Source: Zavarzinia compransoris
Lineage (GTDB): Bacteria > Pseudomonadota > Alphaproteobacteria > Zavarziniales > Zavarziniaceae
Direction: 5' to 3'
NCBI RefSeq assembly: GCF_003173055.1
Contig: NZ_QGLF01000006.1
Span: 62,332-126,331, forward strand
DNA: 64,000 nucleotides
In this document: one piece after another, positions 1 to 8,763 of the stretch
How positions within the stretch are numbered: position 1 is the first letter of the stretch
Layout: each line of letters opens with the position of its first letter
The notes under the pieces: generated by a model
Database searches by the model: none
Told to the model about the DNA's origin: nothing
What the model saw: only the letters and a program-made list of their open reading frames with translations
Program-made: the position numbers and the translations under genes

Positions 1-709
1 TCTGCACGCCCGATTGGAACACCCGGCTGGCCATGGGCAGCATTTCCGACAGCATCAGGCGCCGGCCGCCCGCATCGAAGCGGCGCTGCGCCTCGGGCAT
101 GGCTTCGACCGGCATGACGATCACCTTCACCTGGTGCTTTTCGCGCAAATGGTCCCGCAGGGCGGCGAAGAGATCGTCCGTATGACTCAGCCGGCCGTGC
201 AGGGCTTCGGCGGCATCGTCCACCTCCTCGATATAATTGTGGCGGCGGTGGAACTGGTCGCGGACCTCCTCGATCGGGAAGGGTTCGGCGGCCGGCGGCA
301 TCTGGCGGTCGGCCTCGCCGCCCGTCTCCACCGCCGGGGTCACCGCCTTCCGATAAGCGCCGTATAGGGCGAGGAAGGCCGCCGCCAGATCGGGCTGGCC
401 GGACGCCACCTCGACGATGGCCCCCGCCGTCGGCATGCGGCCGCCGAAGACGGGGTCGGTCAGGGCCTCGGTCATTTCCGCCGCCACCCGCGCCTGCTGG
501 TCGCCGCGCAAATCCCGCAGGTCCAGGTCGTAAACCTCGGCAAGGCGCAGCAGCAATTGGGTGGTCAGGGGCCGCTGGTTCCGCTCGACCAGGTTCAGAT
601 AGCTGCCGGATACCCCCAGCGCTTCCGCCATCCCGGTCTGGGTCAGGCCCATGGCCAGCCGCAACTGCCGCACGCGCGGCCCGGCAAAGACTTTCTTTTC
701 CCGCTCCAT
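1..709 (-). CDS. ScfR/RamB-type short-chain fatty acid transcriptional regulator (partial)
   Basis: The reverse strand reads from an ATG at 709 and stays open to the window edge, so the C-terminus is missing. The first ~70 residues form an XRE-type helix-turn-helix (RQLRLAMGLTQTGMAEALGV, then SGSYLNLVERNQRP). Next comes a charged linker and the start of a region typical of the ScfR/RamB/PrpR family, which carries an ImmA/IrrE-like domain further on. Members of this family sense acyl-CoA status and regulate glyoxylate, acetate and propionate genes. The neighbourhood (malate synthase, isocitrate lyase, methylcitrate cycle) fits that role. An AGCAGGG stretch precedes the start. Family assignment rests on the HTH, the linker and the context; the missing C-terminal part would confirm it. 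Confidence 0.8.
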   Translation of the reverse strand, partial: MEREKKVFAGPRVRQLRLAMGLTQTGMAEALGVSGSYLNLVERNQRPLTTQLLLRLAEVYDLDLRDLRGDQQARVAAEMTEALTDPVFGGRMPTAGAIVEVASGQPDLAAAFLALYGAYRKAVTPAVETGGEADRQMPPAAEPFPIEEVRDQFHRRHNYIEEVDDAAEALHGRLSHTDDLFAALRDHLREKHQVKVIVMPVEAMPEAQRRFDAGGRRLMLSEMLPMASRVFQSGVQ

Positions 710-859
710 GGCCCTGCTTGACAATCCTTACAAGATCGCCCCATTAACTGTTAAATCATTGACATATAAACACTTTTTTACAAGGCGGATGATTGCCCCA
801 GGCGCCCTCTTTGTAAAGACTGTCCACAACAGAACGGCTTTACGCGACTGGAGCGCACC
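710..859. promoter_or_regulatory. Divergent control region between scfR-like gene and the 78-aa ORF/glcB
   Basis: This AT-richer 150-bp stretch separates the leftward regulator from the rightward ORF. It contains TTTGTAAAGAC at 810-820 and a CTTGACAA...TTACAAG segment at 717-734, which resemble the TTTGCAAA-type sites of RamB/PrpR relatives. A near-identical TTTGTCAAAGAC lies upstream of aceA (5204-5215). Assigning these as regulator sites is inference. Confidence 0.45.
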
Positions 860-1096
860 ATGACCGACAGCGACATCATCACCATCCCCGGTGCCGGCAG
901 CTGCCCCATGCCGACCGATCTCGAAGGCATCATCGAAGCCCTGTCCCACGATGTGGCCCGCATGAACGAAACCATCCGCAAGGCCATGGCTGCCGGCGCC
1001 ATCGTCGAGATCAAGCGGACCGACCGGGTCCATTCCGGCGACGGCCGCTGGGCGGACCAGATGAGCCCGGTGGTCAATCTCAATCGCGCCCGCTGA
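860..1096 (+). CDS. Small protein of unknown function (78 aa) upstream of glcB
   Basis: The 78-aa reading frame begins at an ATG preceded by TGGAGC. It is acidic in its first half and contains an amphipathic stretch (about residues 24-45, LEGIIEALSHDVARMNETI) followed by a short basic tail ending in NLNRAR. There is no signal peptide, no membrane segment and no Cys pair. It stands alone between the regulator and glcB and is closed by its own hairpin terminator at 1114-1147, so it is probably a separate short transcript or an attenuated leader gene of glcB. I do not recognise the family. Good codon use and its own terminator argue that it is a real gene. Confidence 0.65.
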   Translation: MTDSDIITIPGAGSCPMPTDLEGIIEALSHDVARMNETIRKAMAAGAIVEIKRTDRVHSGDGRWADQMSPVVNLNRAR

Positions 1097-1113
1097 CCCA
1101 TTCTTCGCGCACT

Positions 1114-1147
1114 GCCGCCGGGGCCCCCACCCCGGCGGCTTTTTTTT
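1114..1147 (+). terminator. Rho-independent terminator after the 78-aa ORF
   Basis: The stem GCCGCCGGGG / CCCCGGCGGC with a short loop is followed by eight T residues (1140-1147). It ends 11 bases before the glcB start, so glcB is either expressed by read-through or from a promoter overlapping the small ORF. Confidence 0.9.
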
Positions 1148-1158
1148 GAGGATCGCCC

Positions 1159-3315
1159 ATGACATCCCGCGTTACCCGCCATCGTCTCCAGGTCGCGGCC
1201 GAGCTTGCCGCCTTCATCGAGGACCGGGCCCTGCCGGGCACGGGCATCGAGGCCGGGGCCTTCTGGGCCGGCCTCGACGCCATCGCCCATGACCTCGCCC
1301 CGAAGAACAAGGCCCTGCTGGCGAAGCGCGACGACATCCAGGCCCAGATCGACGCCTGGCACCGGGCGAACGGCAAGGGCGACCTTGCCGCCTACAAGGC
1401 GTTCCTTTCCGGGATCGGCTATCTCGCCCCCGTGCCCGATCATGTCGCCATCGAGACCACGGGCATCGACACGGAAATCTCGGCCCAGGCCGGGCCCCAG
1501 CTCGTCGTGCCGGTGATGAATGCACGCTATGCCCTCAATGCCGTGAATGCCCGCTGGGGCAGTCTCTACGATGCCCTCTACGGCACCGATGCCATTCCCG
1601 AGACCGGCGGTGCCGAGAAGGGCAAGGGCTACAACCCGGCCCGGGGCGACAAGGTCATCGCCTATGCCCGCGACGTTCTCGACCTCGCCGCCCCGCTTGC
1701 CGGCGGCAGCCACAAGGATGCCCGCGGCTATGCCATCGCCGGCGGCGTCCTGGTCGCCGTCATGGGCGACGGCGAGATCGGCCTGGCCGATCCCGGCCAA
1801 TATGTCGGCTACAGCGGCCCGGTGGAGGCGCCCACCGCGATCCTGCTGGTCAACAACGGGCTGCACATCGAAATCCAGATCGACAAGACCCATCCCATCG
1901 GCAGCACCGATCCCGCCGGGGTCAAGGACCTGCTGGTGGAAGCGGCGCTGACCACGATCATGGACTGCGAGGATTCGGTCGCCGCGGTCGATGCGGCGGA
2001 CAAGGTCGTCGCCTATGGCCATTGGCTGGGCCTGATGCAGGGCACGCTGACGGAAGAGGTGGCGAAGGCTGGCCGGAGCTTCACCCGCGCCATGAACCCG
2101 GACCGGACCTATGCGACGCCGGGCGGCGGCACGCTCACCCTGCCGGGCCGCTCGCTGATGTTCATCCGCAATGTCGGCCACCTGATGACCAACCCGGCGA
2201 TCCTGCTCGAAGACGGCAGCGAAATCCCGGAAGGCATATTGGATGCGGTGGTCTCGGTCACGATCGCCAGGCACGACCTGCTGGGCACGGGCCCCCTGCG
2301 CAATTCCCGCGCCGGTTCGATCTATATCGTGAAGCCGAAGATGCATGGGCCGGAAGAGGTTGCCTTCGCCGACGAGCTTTTCGGCCGGGCGGAGGAACTG
2401 GCCGGCCTCGCCCCCTATACGGTGAAGCTCGGCATCATGGACGAGGAACGCCGGACGACCGTGAACCTGAAGGCTGCCATCGCGGCGGCCAAGCACCGGG
2501 TGGCCTTCATCAACACGGGCTTCCTGGACCGCACGGGCGACGAGATCCATACCTCGATGGAAGCCGGGCCCATGGTGCGGAAGGGCGCGATGAAGTCATC
2601 CGCCTGGATCTCGGCCTACGAGCGGAACAATGTCCTGACCGGCCTTGCCTGCGGCCTGCGCGGCAAGGCGCAGATCGGCAAGGGCATGTGGGCGATGCCG
2701 GACCTGATGGGCGAGATGCTGAAGCAGAAGGTCGCCCATCCGAAGGCCGGGGCCAACACGGCCTGGGTGCCGTCGCCGACCGCCGCCACCCTGCACGCCC
2801 TGCATTACCACGAGGTCGATGTGGCTGAGATCCAGGCCGGGCTGGAAGGCCAGTCGGAAGACGTGCTGGATGCCCTGCTGACCATCCCGGTCGCCACCGA
2901 CACCAATTGGTCGCCGGACGAGATCCGGGCGGAACTGGACAATAACGCGCAAGGCATCCTCGGCTACGTGGTGCGCTGGATCGACCAGGGGGTCGGCTGT
3001 TCCAAAGTGCCGGATATTAACGACATCGGCCTGATGGAAGACCGGGCGACCTTGCGCATCTCCAGCCAGCATATGGCGAACTGGTTGCATCACGGCATCG
3101 TGACCGCGGATCAGGTGCACGAGACCTTCCGGCGCATGGCGGCCGTCGTCGATGGCCAGAATGCGGGCGATCCCCTCTACAAGCCCATGGTGCCGGCCTA
3201 TGAGGGGAGTGTCGCCTATCAGGCCGCCCTCGACCTCGTGTTCAAGGGCCGCGAGCAGCCGAGCGGCTACACCGAACCCCTGCTGCACAAGTGGCGCCTC
3301 GTCGCCAAGGGCTAG
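1159..3315 (+). CDS. glcB: Malate synthase G
   Basis: The enzyme condenses glyoxylate and acetyl-CoA to malate, the second step of the glyoxylate shunt. The 718-aa product matches the usual ~720 aa of the G isoform, which carries the extra alpha/beta insertion the short A form lacks. Characteristic stretches include [19 protein letters not shown] in the barrel, [40 protein letters not shown] and KIGKG-like [11 protein letters not shown] near the active site. GAGGATCGCCC precedes the ATG. It runs convergent to aceA, with hairpins in between, so the two glyoxylate-shunt genes are separate transcripts under what is probably one regulator. Confidence 0.97.
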   Translation: MTSRVTRHRLQVAAELAAFIEDRALPGTGIEAGAFWAGLDAIAHDLAPKNKALLAKRDDIQAQIDAWHRANGKGDLAAYKAFLSGIGYLAPVPDHVAIETTGIDTEISAQAGPQLVVPVMNARYALNAVNARWGSLYDALYGTDAIPETGGAEKGKGYNPARGDKVIAYARDVLDLAAPLAGGSHKDARGYAIAGGVLVAVMGDGEIGLADPGQYVGYSGPVEAPTAILLVNNGLHIEIQIDKTHPIGSTDPAGVKDLLVEAALTTIMDCEDSVAAVDAADKVVAYGHWLGLMQGTLTEEVAKAGRSFTRAMNPDRTYATPGGGTLTLPGRSLMFIRNVGHLMTNPAILLEDGSEIPEGILDAVVSVTIARHDLLGTGPLRNSRAGSIYIVKPKMHGPEEVAFADELFGRAEELAGLAPYTVKLGIMDEERRTTVNLKAAIAAAKHRVAFINTGFLDRTGDEIHTSMEAGPMVRKGAMKSSAWISAYERNNVLTGLACGLRGKAQIGKGMWAMPDLMGEMLKQKVAHPKAGANTAWVPSPTAATLHALHYHEVDVAEIQAGLEGQSEDVLDALLTIPVATDTNWSPDEIRAELDNNAQGILGYVVRWIDQGVGCSKVPDINDIGLMEDRATLRISSQHMANWLHHGIVTADQVHETFRRMAAVVDGQNAGDPLYKPMVPAYEGSVAYQAALDLVFKGREQPSGYTEPLLHKWRLVAKG

Positions 3316-3323
3316 CAACCCGT

Positions 3324-3396
3324 CGCGATACGGCCCGGTCATGGCGGGCGGTATCGCGGCCGCCGGCGGCGATGATCACCACCGTCGCCGCCGGCA
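3324..3396. repeat. Two nested-strength inverted repeats between glcB and aceA
   Basis: CGCGATAC (3324-3331) pairs with GTATCGCG (3351-3358). Directly after it, GCCGGCGGCGA (3363-3373) pairs perfectly with TCGCCGCCGGC (3386-3396). Neither is followed by a T-run, so they look like processing or stabilising hairpins of the glcB mRNA rather than intrinsic terminators. Confidence 0.6.
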
Positions 3397-3410
3397 TTCC
3401 TAGGGCATGA

Positions 3411-3446
3411 AAAAGGCGCCGCCCCTTTCGGGAGCGGCGCCTTTTG
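3411..3446. terminator. Bidirectional terminator between convergent glcB and aceA
   Basis: The stem GGCGCCGC / GCGGCGCC (3416-3442) is preceded by AAAAA and followed by TTTT, so it can end transcription from both sides. It lies 13 bases downstream of the aceA stop. Confidence 0.85.
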
Positions 3447-3458
3447 TCGTTCGCCGGG

Positions 3459-5078
3459 TTACTCGGCGGCGAATTGGTTCATCGTGTTGGCATGGCCGCC
3501 CGCCTTCAGCGCGCGTTCGCCCGACACCATTTCCTTGAAGCTGTCGCCCAGGTCCGAGCCCACTTCATGCTGGTGCTTCACCGCCGAGACGCCGCGCCGG
3601 ATTTCCTCGCGCTGCACGGTGGCGACATAGGCCAGCATCTTGTCGTCGCCGAAATAGCCGCGCGACAGTTCGTCCATCGACTTTGCCGTCAGGTGGAAGG
3701 TCGGCAGGGTGATGAGATTGTGGAAGACGCCGGCGCGGGCCGAAATATCGGCCTGGAAGCGCTGGAGGCGGGCATCCGCCTCGCGGCCGAGGTCGGTGGC
3801 ATCGAAATCCGCCTTCATCAGCTCGTTGCCGTCCGGGTAATCGGTCTCGGCGATCTTGCCGTCCTTCAGCCATTGGGCGCGGACTTGCCTCCGCAGGTTC
3901 AGGGTCCAGTTGAAGCTGGGGGAATTATTGTAGGTCAGCTTCGCCTTCGGCACGGCCTTGCGGATTTCGTTCACCATGCCGGCGATCTCGTCCACATTCG
4001 GGGTGTCGGTCTCGATCCACAGGAGATCGGCACCGCCCTGGGTCAGGGAGGCGATGCAATCCTCGACCACCCGCTGCTTGCCCGTGCCCTCCTTGAAGGG
4101 GAAGAGGCCGTTCGGCAGGCGCTGCGGGCGCACGAACTGGCCGCCTTGGTAGAGGGCCAGTTCGCCCTCGCGGATCGGCTTGTCCGCCGTGATCGGCTCC
4201 ACCTTCAGCCACTTGATGTATTCGGCGGCGAGATCCCCCGGGACCTGCGAGACCGGCACCTTCTGGGTCAGGCCGGCGCCCAGACTGTCGGTGCGGGCGA
4301 CGATCACGCCCTCGTCCACGCCCAATTCCTCGAAGGCGAGGCGGCAGGCACGCAGCTTCTCGATGAAATCCTCGCGTGGGACCGTGACCTTGCCGTCCTG
4401 GTGGCCGCACTGCTTGGCGTCAGAGACCTGGTTCTCGATCTGCAGGCAGCAGGCGCCGGCCTTGATCATTTCCTTGGCGAGGAGATAGGTCGCATGCTCG
4501 TTGCCGAAGCCGGCATCGATGTCGGCGATGATCGGCACCACATGGGTCTCGAAACCGTCGATCGCCGCGATCGCCTTGGCCTCCGCCGCCGCATCGCCCT
4601 GGGCCCGCGCCGCCTTCAGGTCCTTGAACAGGTCGTTCAGCGCCACTTCATCGGCCTGGCGCAGCGAGACATAGATCTCCTCGATCAATTCGACGACGGC
4701 GGTCTTCTCGTGCATCGACTGGTCGGGCAGGTGACCCCAGCGGTTGCGGAGACCCGCCACCATCCAGCCCGACAGATAGACATAGGTGCCCCTGGCCGTG
4801 CCGCGCAGGCGCTTCACCGACTTGATCATCTGCTGGGCATGGAAACCCGACCAGCAGCCCAGCGACTGGGTGAATTTTCCGGCATCGGCATCATAGGCCG
4901 CCATGTCCCGGCGCATGACGCCGGCCATCCCGCGCGCGATGTCGAGATGGGTGCCATAGGTATTCTGCACCTTCAGCTGGACGATATCGTCGACCGAGAC
5001 GCCGCCGGGCGTCTGGCCCGAGGGGTAACGCGCGGCGACCTCGGCCACGAGGTCGGCATAGGATTTGCGATTGGACAT
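3459..5078 (-). CDS. aceA: Isocitrate lyase
   Basis: The enzyme cleaves isocitrate to succinate and glyoxylate. It is 539 aa from the ATG at 5078, which has GAGGAG about 8 bases upstream; a longer in-frame extension to 5186 has no such site and is not used. The catalytic loop SDAKQCGHQDGK, the metal-binding stretch DIDAGFGNEHAT and the C-terminal part with LPTFHLT support the family. The loop reads KQCGH rather than the KKCGH of E. coli, a variant common in the longer (~530 aa) isocitrate lyases. It is transcribed toward glcB and is probably controlled by the ScfR-type regulator. Confidence 0.96.
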   Translation of the reverse strand: MSNRKSYADLVAEVAARYPSGQTPGGVSVDDIVQLKVQNTYGTHLDIARGMAGVMRRDMAAYDADAGKFTQSLGCWSGFHAQQMIKSVKRLRGTARGTYVYLSGWMVAGLRNRWGHLPDQSMHEKTAVVELIEEIYVSLRQADEVALNDLFKDLKAARAQGDAAAEAKAIAAIDGFETHVVPIIADIDAGFGNEHATYLLAKEMIKAGACCLQIENQVSDAKQCGHQDGKVTVPREDFIEKLRACRLAFEELGVDEGVIVARTDSLGAGLTQKVPVSQVPGDLAAEYIKWLKVEPITADKPIREGELALYQGGQFVRPQRLPNGLFPFKEGTGKQRVVEDCIASLTQGGADLLWIETDTPNVDEIAGMVNEIRKAVPKAKLTYNNSPSFNWTLNLRRQVRAQWLKDGKIAETDYPDGNELMKADFDATDLGREADARLQRFQADISARAGVFHNLITLPTFHLTAKSMDELSRGYFGDDKMLAYVATVQREEIRRGVSAVKHQHEVGSDLGDSFKEMVSGERALKAGGHANTMNQFAAE

Positions 5079-5311
5079 TGGGGGGCTCCTCGCGGATCGC
5101 GTCGGGAAGGGGTGTATCGGCCCCGGTCCTGGGCCGACACCTGGCGCGATGCTAGGCGGGCGGCCCGCCCCGTTAAAGACAACCATTTGAAAATAAAGGT
5201 AAATTTGTCAAAGACCTGACCGCCCGGAAACAATCGTGGTAAATCCTGTCAAGATCGGGCCGCCCAGGCGCGGCTTGACGACTCTCCCCCGCCGGCCACA
5301 AGATGTCCGCA
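5079..5311. promoter_or_regulatory. aceA promoter region
   Basis: An AT-rich patch at 5182-5245 in otherwise GC-rich DNA marks the likely aceA promoter. It contains CATTTGAAAATAAAGG and TTTGTCAAAGAC (5204-5215). The latter shares TTTGT-AAAGAC with the site before the 78-aa ORF/glcB, suggesting a common regulator. No gene lies here. Confidence 0.5.
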
Positions 5312-5492
5312 GCATGGTTCCCCGGAATCACAAGATCCGGGGCTAAGAGGGAATTCGGTCAAGGGAATCCCCCGATTCCGAAGCTGCCCCCGCAACTGTA
5401 AGCGACGAGCCTGCCCAAGATACGCCACTGGACCGTCCGGCCCGGGAAGGCGGGGCAAGGCGACGACCCGCGAGCCAGGAGACCTGCCATGC
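5312..5492 (+). promoter_or_regulatory. Cobalamin (B12) riboswitch
   Basis: The core signatures of the AdoCbl riboswitch are present in order: ATGGTTCCCCGG...CCGGGGCTAAGAGGGAA (P3 region), GAAGCTGCCCCCGCAACTGT at about 5381-5400, ACGCCACTGG, and the B12 box GAGCCAGGAGACCTGCC near 5471-5488. It lies on the + strand about 105 bases before the nrdA start. Ligand binding is expected to reduce expression of the gene downstream. Confidence 0.95.
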
Positions 5493-5570
5493 CGATGATT
5501 GTCCACGGGCGGGGTGTCCCGGGCGGATGGCCGTCGGCGGGCGGATAAGCCCTGCCCATGGCATCCCGGC

Positions 5571-5590
5571 GCCCCACCGATCAGGAGGGG
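5571..5590 (+). promoter_or_regulatory. Shine-Dalgarno of nrdA inside a possible sequestering hairpin
   Basis: The SD AGGAGGGG (5583-5590) sits 7 bases before the GTG at 5598. A CCCC block at about 5573-5576 can pair with GGGG of the SD across an 11-nt loop. This could be the expression platform of the riboswitch acting on translation. It is a reading of base-pairing potential only. Confidence 0.45.
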
Positions 5591-5597
5591 ATCGAAC

Positions 5598-7469
5598 GTG
5601 TCGCTGCCGGCCTATGATTTCGACCACAACGGTCATCTCGTCCCGCTTCCCGCCGCGCGGCCCGCGCCCCGCGTCGCCCCCCTGCCCCGCCCCCTGGCGC
5701 AGCCGCCCCGGCCGGCCGACCTGACGCTGGTGCGCGCCCGCGACGCCAAGCTCACCGCTTTCGGCAAGGCGACGCTGGACGACCGCTACCTGATGCCGGG
5801 CGAATCGTACCAGGACCTGTTCGCCCGCGTCGCCTGTGCCTATGCCGACGATGTGGACCATGCCCAGCGGCTCTATGACGCCATCTCGAACCTGTGGTTC
5901 ATGCCGGCGACGCCCGTATTGTCGAATGGCGGGACGACCCGCGGCCTGCCCATTTCCTGCTTCCTGAATTCCGTGCCGGACAGTCTGGACGGCATCGTCG
6001 AGACCTGGAACGAGAATGTGGCGCTGGCCTCCAACGGCGGCGGCATCGGCACCTATTGGGGCCGGGTGCGTTCCATCGGCGAGGCGGTGAAGGGCTGCGG
6101 CGAGACCTCCGGCATCATTCCCTTCATCCATGTCATGGATGCGCTCACCCTCGCGATCTCGCAAGGCTCGCTGCGCCGGGGCTCGGCCGCAGTTTATCTC
6201 GACGTGCATCACCCGGAGATCGAGGAATTCCTCGAAATCCGCAAGTCGTCCGGCGATTTCAACCGCAAGGGCCTGAACCTGCACCATGGCATCAACATCA
6301 CCGATGCCTTCATGGCGGCGGTGAAGACGGGCGAGATGTTCCCGCTGATCAGCCCGAAATCGGGGGCGGTGCTGCGCCATGTCGATGCCCGCCAATTGTG
6401 GCAGCGCATCCTGGAGACCCGGTTGCAGACCGGCGAGCCCTATCTCCTCTTCATCGACACGGTGAACAAGGCCCTGCCCCGCCACCAGCGCGACCTGGGG
6501 CTGAAAGTCTCGACCTCCAACCTCTGCTCGGAAATCACCCTGCCCACCGGCACGGACCACCGCGACGCGGAGCGCACCGCCGTCTGCTGCCTGTCGTCCC
6601 TGAACATCGAGACTTACGACGAATGGTGCAATGAGGAAGGCTTCATCGAGGATGTCATGCGCTTCCTCGACAATGTCTTGACCAGTTTCATCGAAAGCGC
6701 ACCCGAGACGATGGCGCAGGCGAAATATTCCGCCATGCGCGAGCGTTCGGTCGGGCTCGGGGTCATGGGCTTTCATTCCTTCCTGCAAGCGAAGGGCATC
6801 CCCTTCGAAAGCGCCATGGCGAAGTCGTGGAACATGCGCATCTTCCGGCAGATCCGGCGCGAGGCGGATGCCGCCTCCGTCCTTTTGGCGGAGGAGCGCG
6901 GCGCCTGCCTCGATGCCGCCGAACGCAGCCTGAAGGCCCGCTTCAGCAACAAGATCGCCATCGCCCCCACCGCTTCGATCAGCATCATCTGCGGCGGGGC
7001 ATCCGCCTGTATCGAGCCGATCCCAGCCAATATCTACAACCACAAGACCCTGTCCGGCGCCTTCGTGGTGCGGAACCCCTATCTGACCGACCTGCTGGCC
7101 GGAAAGGGCCTGGACACCCAGGAAACCTGGACCTCGATCCTTGAACACGAAGGCTCGGTCCAGCATCTCGACGCCCTCGACGAGCACGAGAAGGCCGTGT
7201 TCCGCACCGCCTTCGAGATCGACCAGCGCTGGCTGATCGACCTCGCCGCAGACCGCGCGCCTTTTATCTGCCAGAGCCAGTCGCTGAACCTCTATATCCC
7301 CGCCGATGTCGACAAATGGGACCTGCACATGCTGCATTGGTCCGCCTGGGCGCGCGGCATCAAGAGCCTTTACTACTGCCGGTCCAAATCGGTCAGCCGC
7401 GCGGGCTTCGCCGGCAAGCTGGAGGCGCCGGCGCGGAAAGACTATGAGGAATGCCTCGCCTGCCAATAG
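5598..7469 (+). CDS. nrdA: Ribonucleoside-diphosphate reductase, class I alpha subunit
   Basis: NrdA reduces ribonucleotides to deoxyribonucleotides and needs a radical-generating beta subunit. The 623-aa product starts at GTG 5598, the only start with a strong SD; an in-frame upstream TTG would lie against the riboswitch. The active-site cysteines are visible in LPISCFLN and [12 protein letters not shown], the radical-transfer tyrosine pair in SLYYCRS, and a C-terminal Cys pair in ECLACQ. These mark class I rather than B12-dependent class II. The N-terminus is too short for an ATP-cone. Being behind a B12 riboswitch makes sense if the host also has a B12-dependent class II enzyme. No nrdB follows; prpC is next. 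Confidence 0.93.
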   Translation: MSLPAYDFDHNGHLVPLPAARPAPRVAPLPRPLAQPPRPADLTLVRARDAKLTAFGKATLDDRYLMPGESYQDLFARVACAYADDVDHAQRLYDAISNLWFMPATPVLSNGGTTRGLPISCFLNSVPDSLDGIVETWNENVALASNGGGIGTYWGRVRSIGEAVKGCGETSGIIPFIHVMDALTLAISQGSLRRGSAAVYLDVHHPEIEEFLEIRKSSGDFNRKGLNLHHGINITDAFMAAVKTGEMFPLISPKSGAVLRHVDARQLWQRILETRLQTGEPYLLFIDTVNKALPRHQRDLGLKVSTSNLCSEITLPTGTDHRDAERTAVCCLSSLNIETYDEWCNEEGFIEDVMRFLDNVLTSFIESAPETMAQAKYSAMRERSVGLGVMGFHSFLQAKGIPFESAMAKSWNMRIFRQIRREADAASVLLAEERGACLDAAERSLKARFSNKIAIAPTASISIICGGASACIEPIPANIYNHKTLSGAFVVRNPYLTDLLAGKGLDTQETWTSILEHEGSVQHLDALDEHEKAVFRTAFEIDQRWLIDLAADRAPFICQSQSLNLYIPADVDKWDLHMLHWSAWARGIKSLYYCRSKSVSRAGFAGKLEAPARKDYEECLACQ

Positions 7470-7594
7470 GCTTCGCAAACTTCGCAGATTTGCAGGACGG
7501 CTTCGGCAAATCCTCACCATTTCAGGCATTCACGGCAAGGGGCGACCTTTCCGAAGATGGCGGCCACAGGCCTCTTCGGAACAGGAAACGTCCC
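7470..7594 (+). promoter_or_regulatory. Promoter/operator region of the methylcitrate operon
   Basis: The 125 bases before prpC begin with a tight cluster: TTCGCAAA (7472-7479), TTCGCA (7481-7486), TTTGCA (7489-7494), then CTTCGGCAAA. These resemble the TTTGCAAA site described for PrpR-type regulators of propionate genes. Site assignment is inference. Confidence 0.5.
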
Positions 7595-8758
7595 ATGAAC
7601 GCGATCGCGCCCGAGACCGCAGTCCCCTTCAAGCCCAAGAAATCCGTGGCCCTGTCGGGCGTCGCCGCCGGCAATACCGCGCTGTGCACGGTGGGCAAGT
7701 CCGGCAACGACCTGCATTACCGGGGCTATGACATCCTGGACATTGCCGAGCGCTGCGAATTCGAGGAAGTGGCGCACCTGCTGGTCCACGGCAAGCTGCC
7801 GACCATGGCCGAACTCAAGGCCTACAAGGCCCGGCTGAAAGCCCTGCGCGGGTTGCCGAGCAACGTCCGCCAGGCGCTGGAATGCCTGCCCGCCTCGGCG
7901 CACCCGATGGATGTGATGCGCACCGGGGTCTCCGCGCTCGGCTGCGCCTTGCCGGAAAAGGACGACCACAATATTCCGGGCGCGCGCGACATCGCCGACC
8001 GGCTGATGGCCTCCCTCGGTTCCATGCTGCTTTACTGGTACCACTGGTCGACCAACGGCCGCCGCATCGAGGTCGAAACGGACGACGACAGTATCGGCGC
8101 CCATTTCCTGCACCTGCTGCACGGGCGTAAGCCTTCGGCGCTGTGGGAGCGGGCCATGCACACGTCCCTGATCCTCTATGCCGAGCATGAATTCAATGCC
8201 TCGACCTTCACCGGCCGGGTCATCGCCGGCACCGGATCGGACGTCTACTCGGCCATCACCGGCGCCATCGGCGCGCTGCGCGGGCCAAAGCACGGCGGCG
8301 CCAATGAAGTCGCCTTCGAGACCCAGAAGCGTTACGACAGTCCGGACGAAGCGGAGGCCGACATCCGCGCCCGCGTCGAGCGAAAGGAAGTGGTGATCGG
8401 CTTCGGCCACCCGGTCTATACGGTCGCTGATCCGCGCAACGAAGTGATCAGGCGCGTTGCCCACCAATTGTCGGTCGACGCCGGCTCGACCAGGATGTTC
8501 GACATCGCGGCGCGCCTGGAAACCGTGATGTGGGAGGTGAAGCGGATGTTCCCGAACCTCGATTGGTTCAGCGCCGTCAGCTATCACATGATGGGCGTGC
8601 CGACGGCGATGTTCACCCCCCTCTTCGTCATCGCCCGTACCTCCGGCTGGGCGGCGCATATCATCGAGCAGCGGATCGACAATAAGATCATCCGCCCCAG
8701 CGCCAATTACACCGGCCCGGAAGACCGCGCCTTCGTCGCCATCGACCAGCGGCAGTAA
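7595..8758 (+). CDS. prpC: 2-methylcitrate synthase
   Basis: The enzyme condenses propionyl-CoA with oxaloacetate, the entry to the methylcitrate cycle. It is 387 aa from the ATG at 7595 (ACAGGAAA upstream); upstream in-frame codons read into the nrdA tail. Citrate-synthase motifs are clear: [16 protein letters not shown] at the N-terminus typical of PrpC, EHEFNAST with the first catalytic His region, GPKHGGANE, and GFGHPVY with the second catalytic His. It is shorter than housekeeping citrate synthases (~430 aa), and the acnD-prpF-prpB genes follow directly, so methylcitrate synthase is preferred over citrate synthase. Confidence 0.94.
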   Translation: MNAIAPETAVPFKPKKSVALSGVAAGNTALCTVGKSGNDLHYRGYDILDIAERCEFEEVAHLLVHGKLPTMAELKAYKARLKALRGLPSNVRQALECLPASAHPMDVMRTGVSALGCALPEKDDHNIPGARDIADRLMASLGSMLLYWYHWSTNGRRIEVETDDDSIGAHFLHLLHGRKPSALWERAMHTSLILYAEHEFNASTFTGRVIAGTGSDVYSAITGAIGALRGPKHGGANEVAFETQKRYDSPDEAEADIRARVERKEVVIGFGHPVYTVADPRNEVIRRVAHQLSVDAGSTRMFDIAARLETVMWEVKRMFPNLDWFSAVSYHMMGVPTAMFTPLFVIARTSGWAAHIIEQRIDNKIIRPSANYTGPEDRAFVAIDQRQ

Positions 8759-8763
8759 CGCCC

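Noticed and set aside
778-2550. 590-codon antisense ORF opposite glcB
   Set aside because: It is a shadow of malate synthase and covers the intergenic promoter without any family features.
5499-5597. Upstream TTG start for NrdA giving 33 extra residues
   Set aside because: It has no SD, lies against the riboswitch, and the extension is low-complexity Arg/Pro; the GTG at 5598 has an excellent SD.
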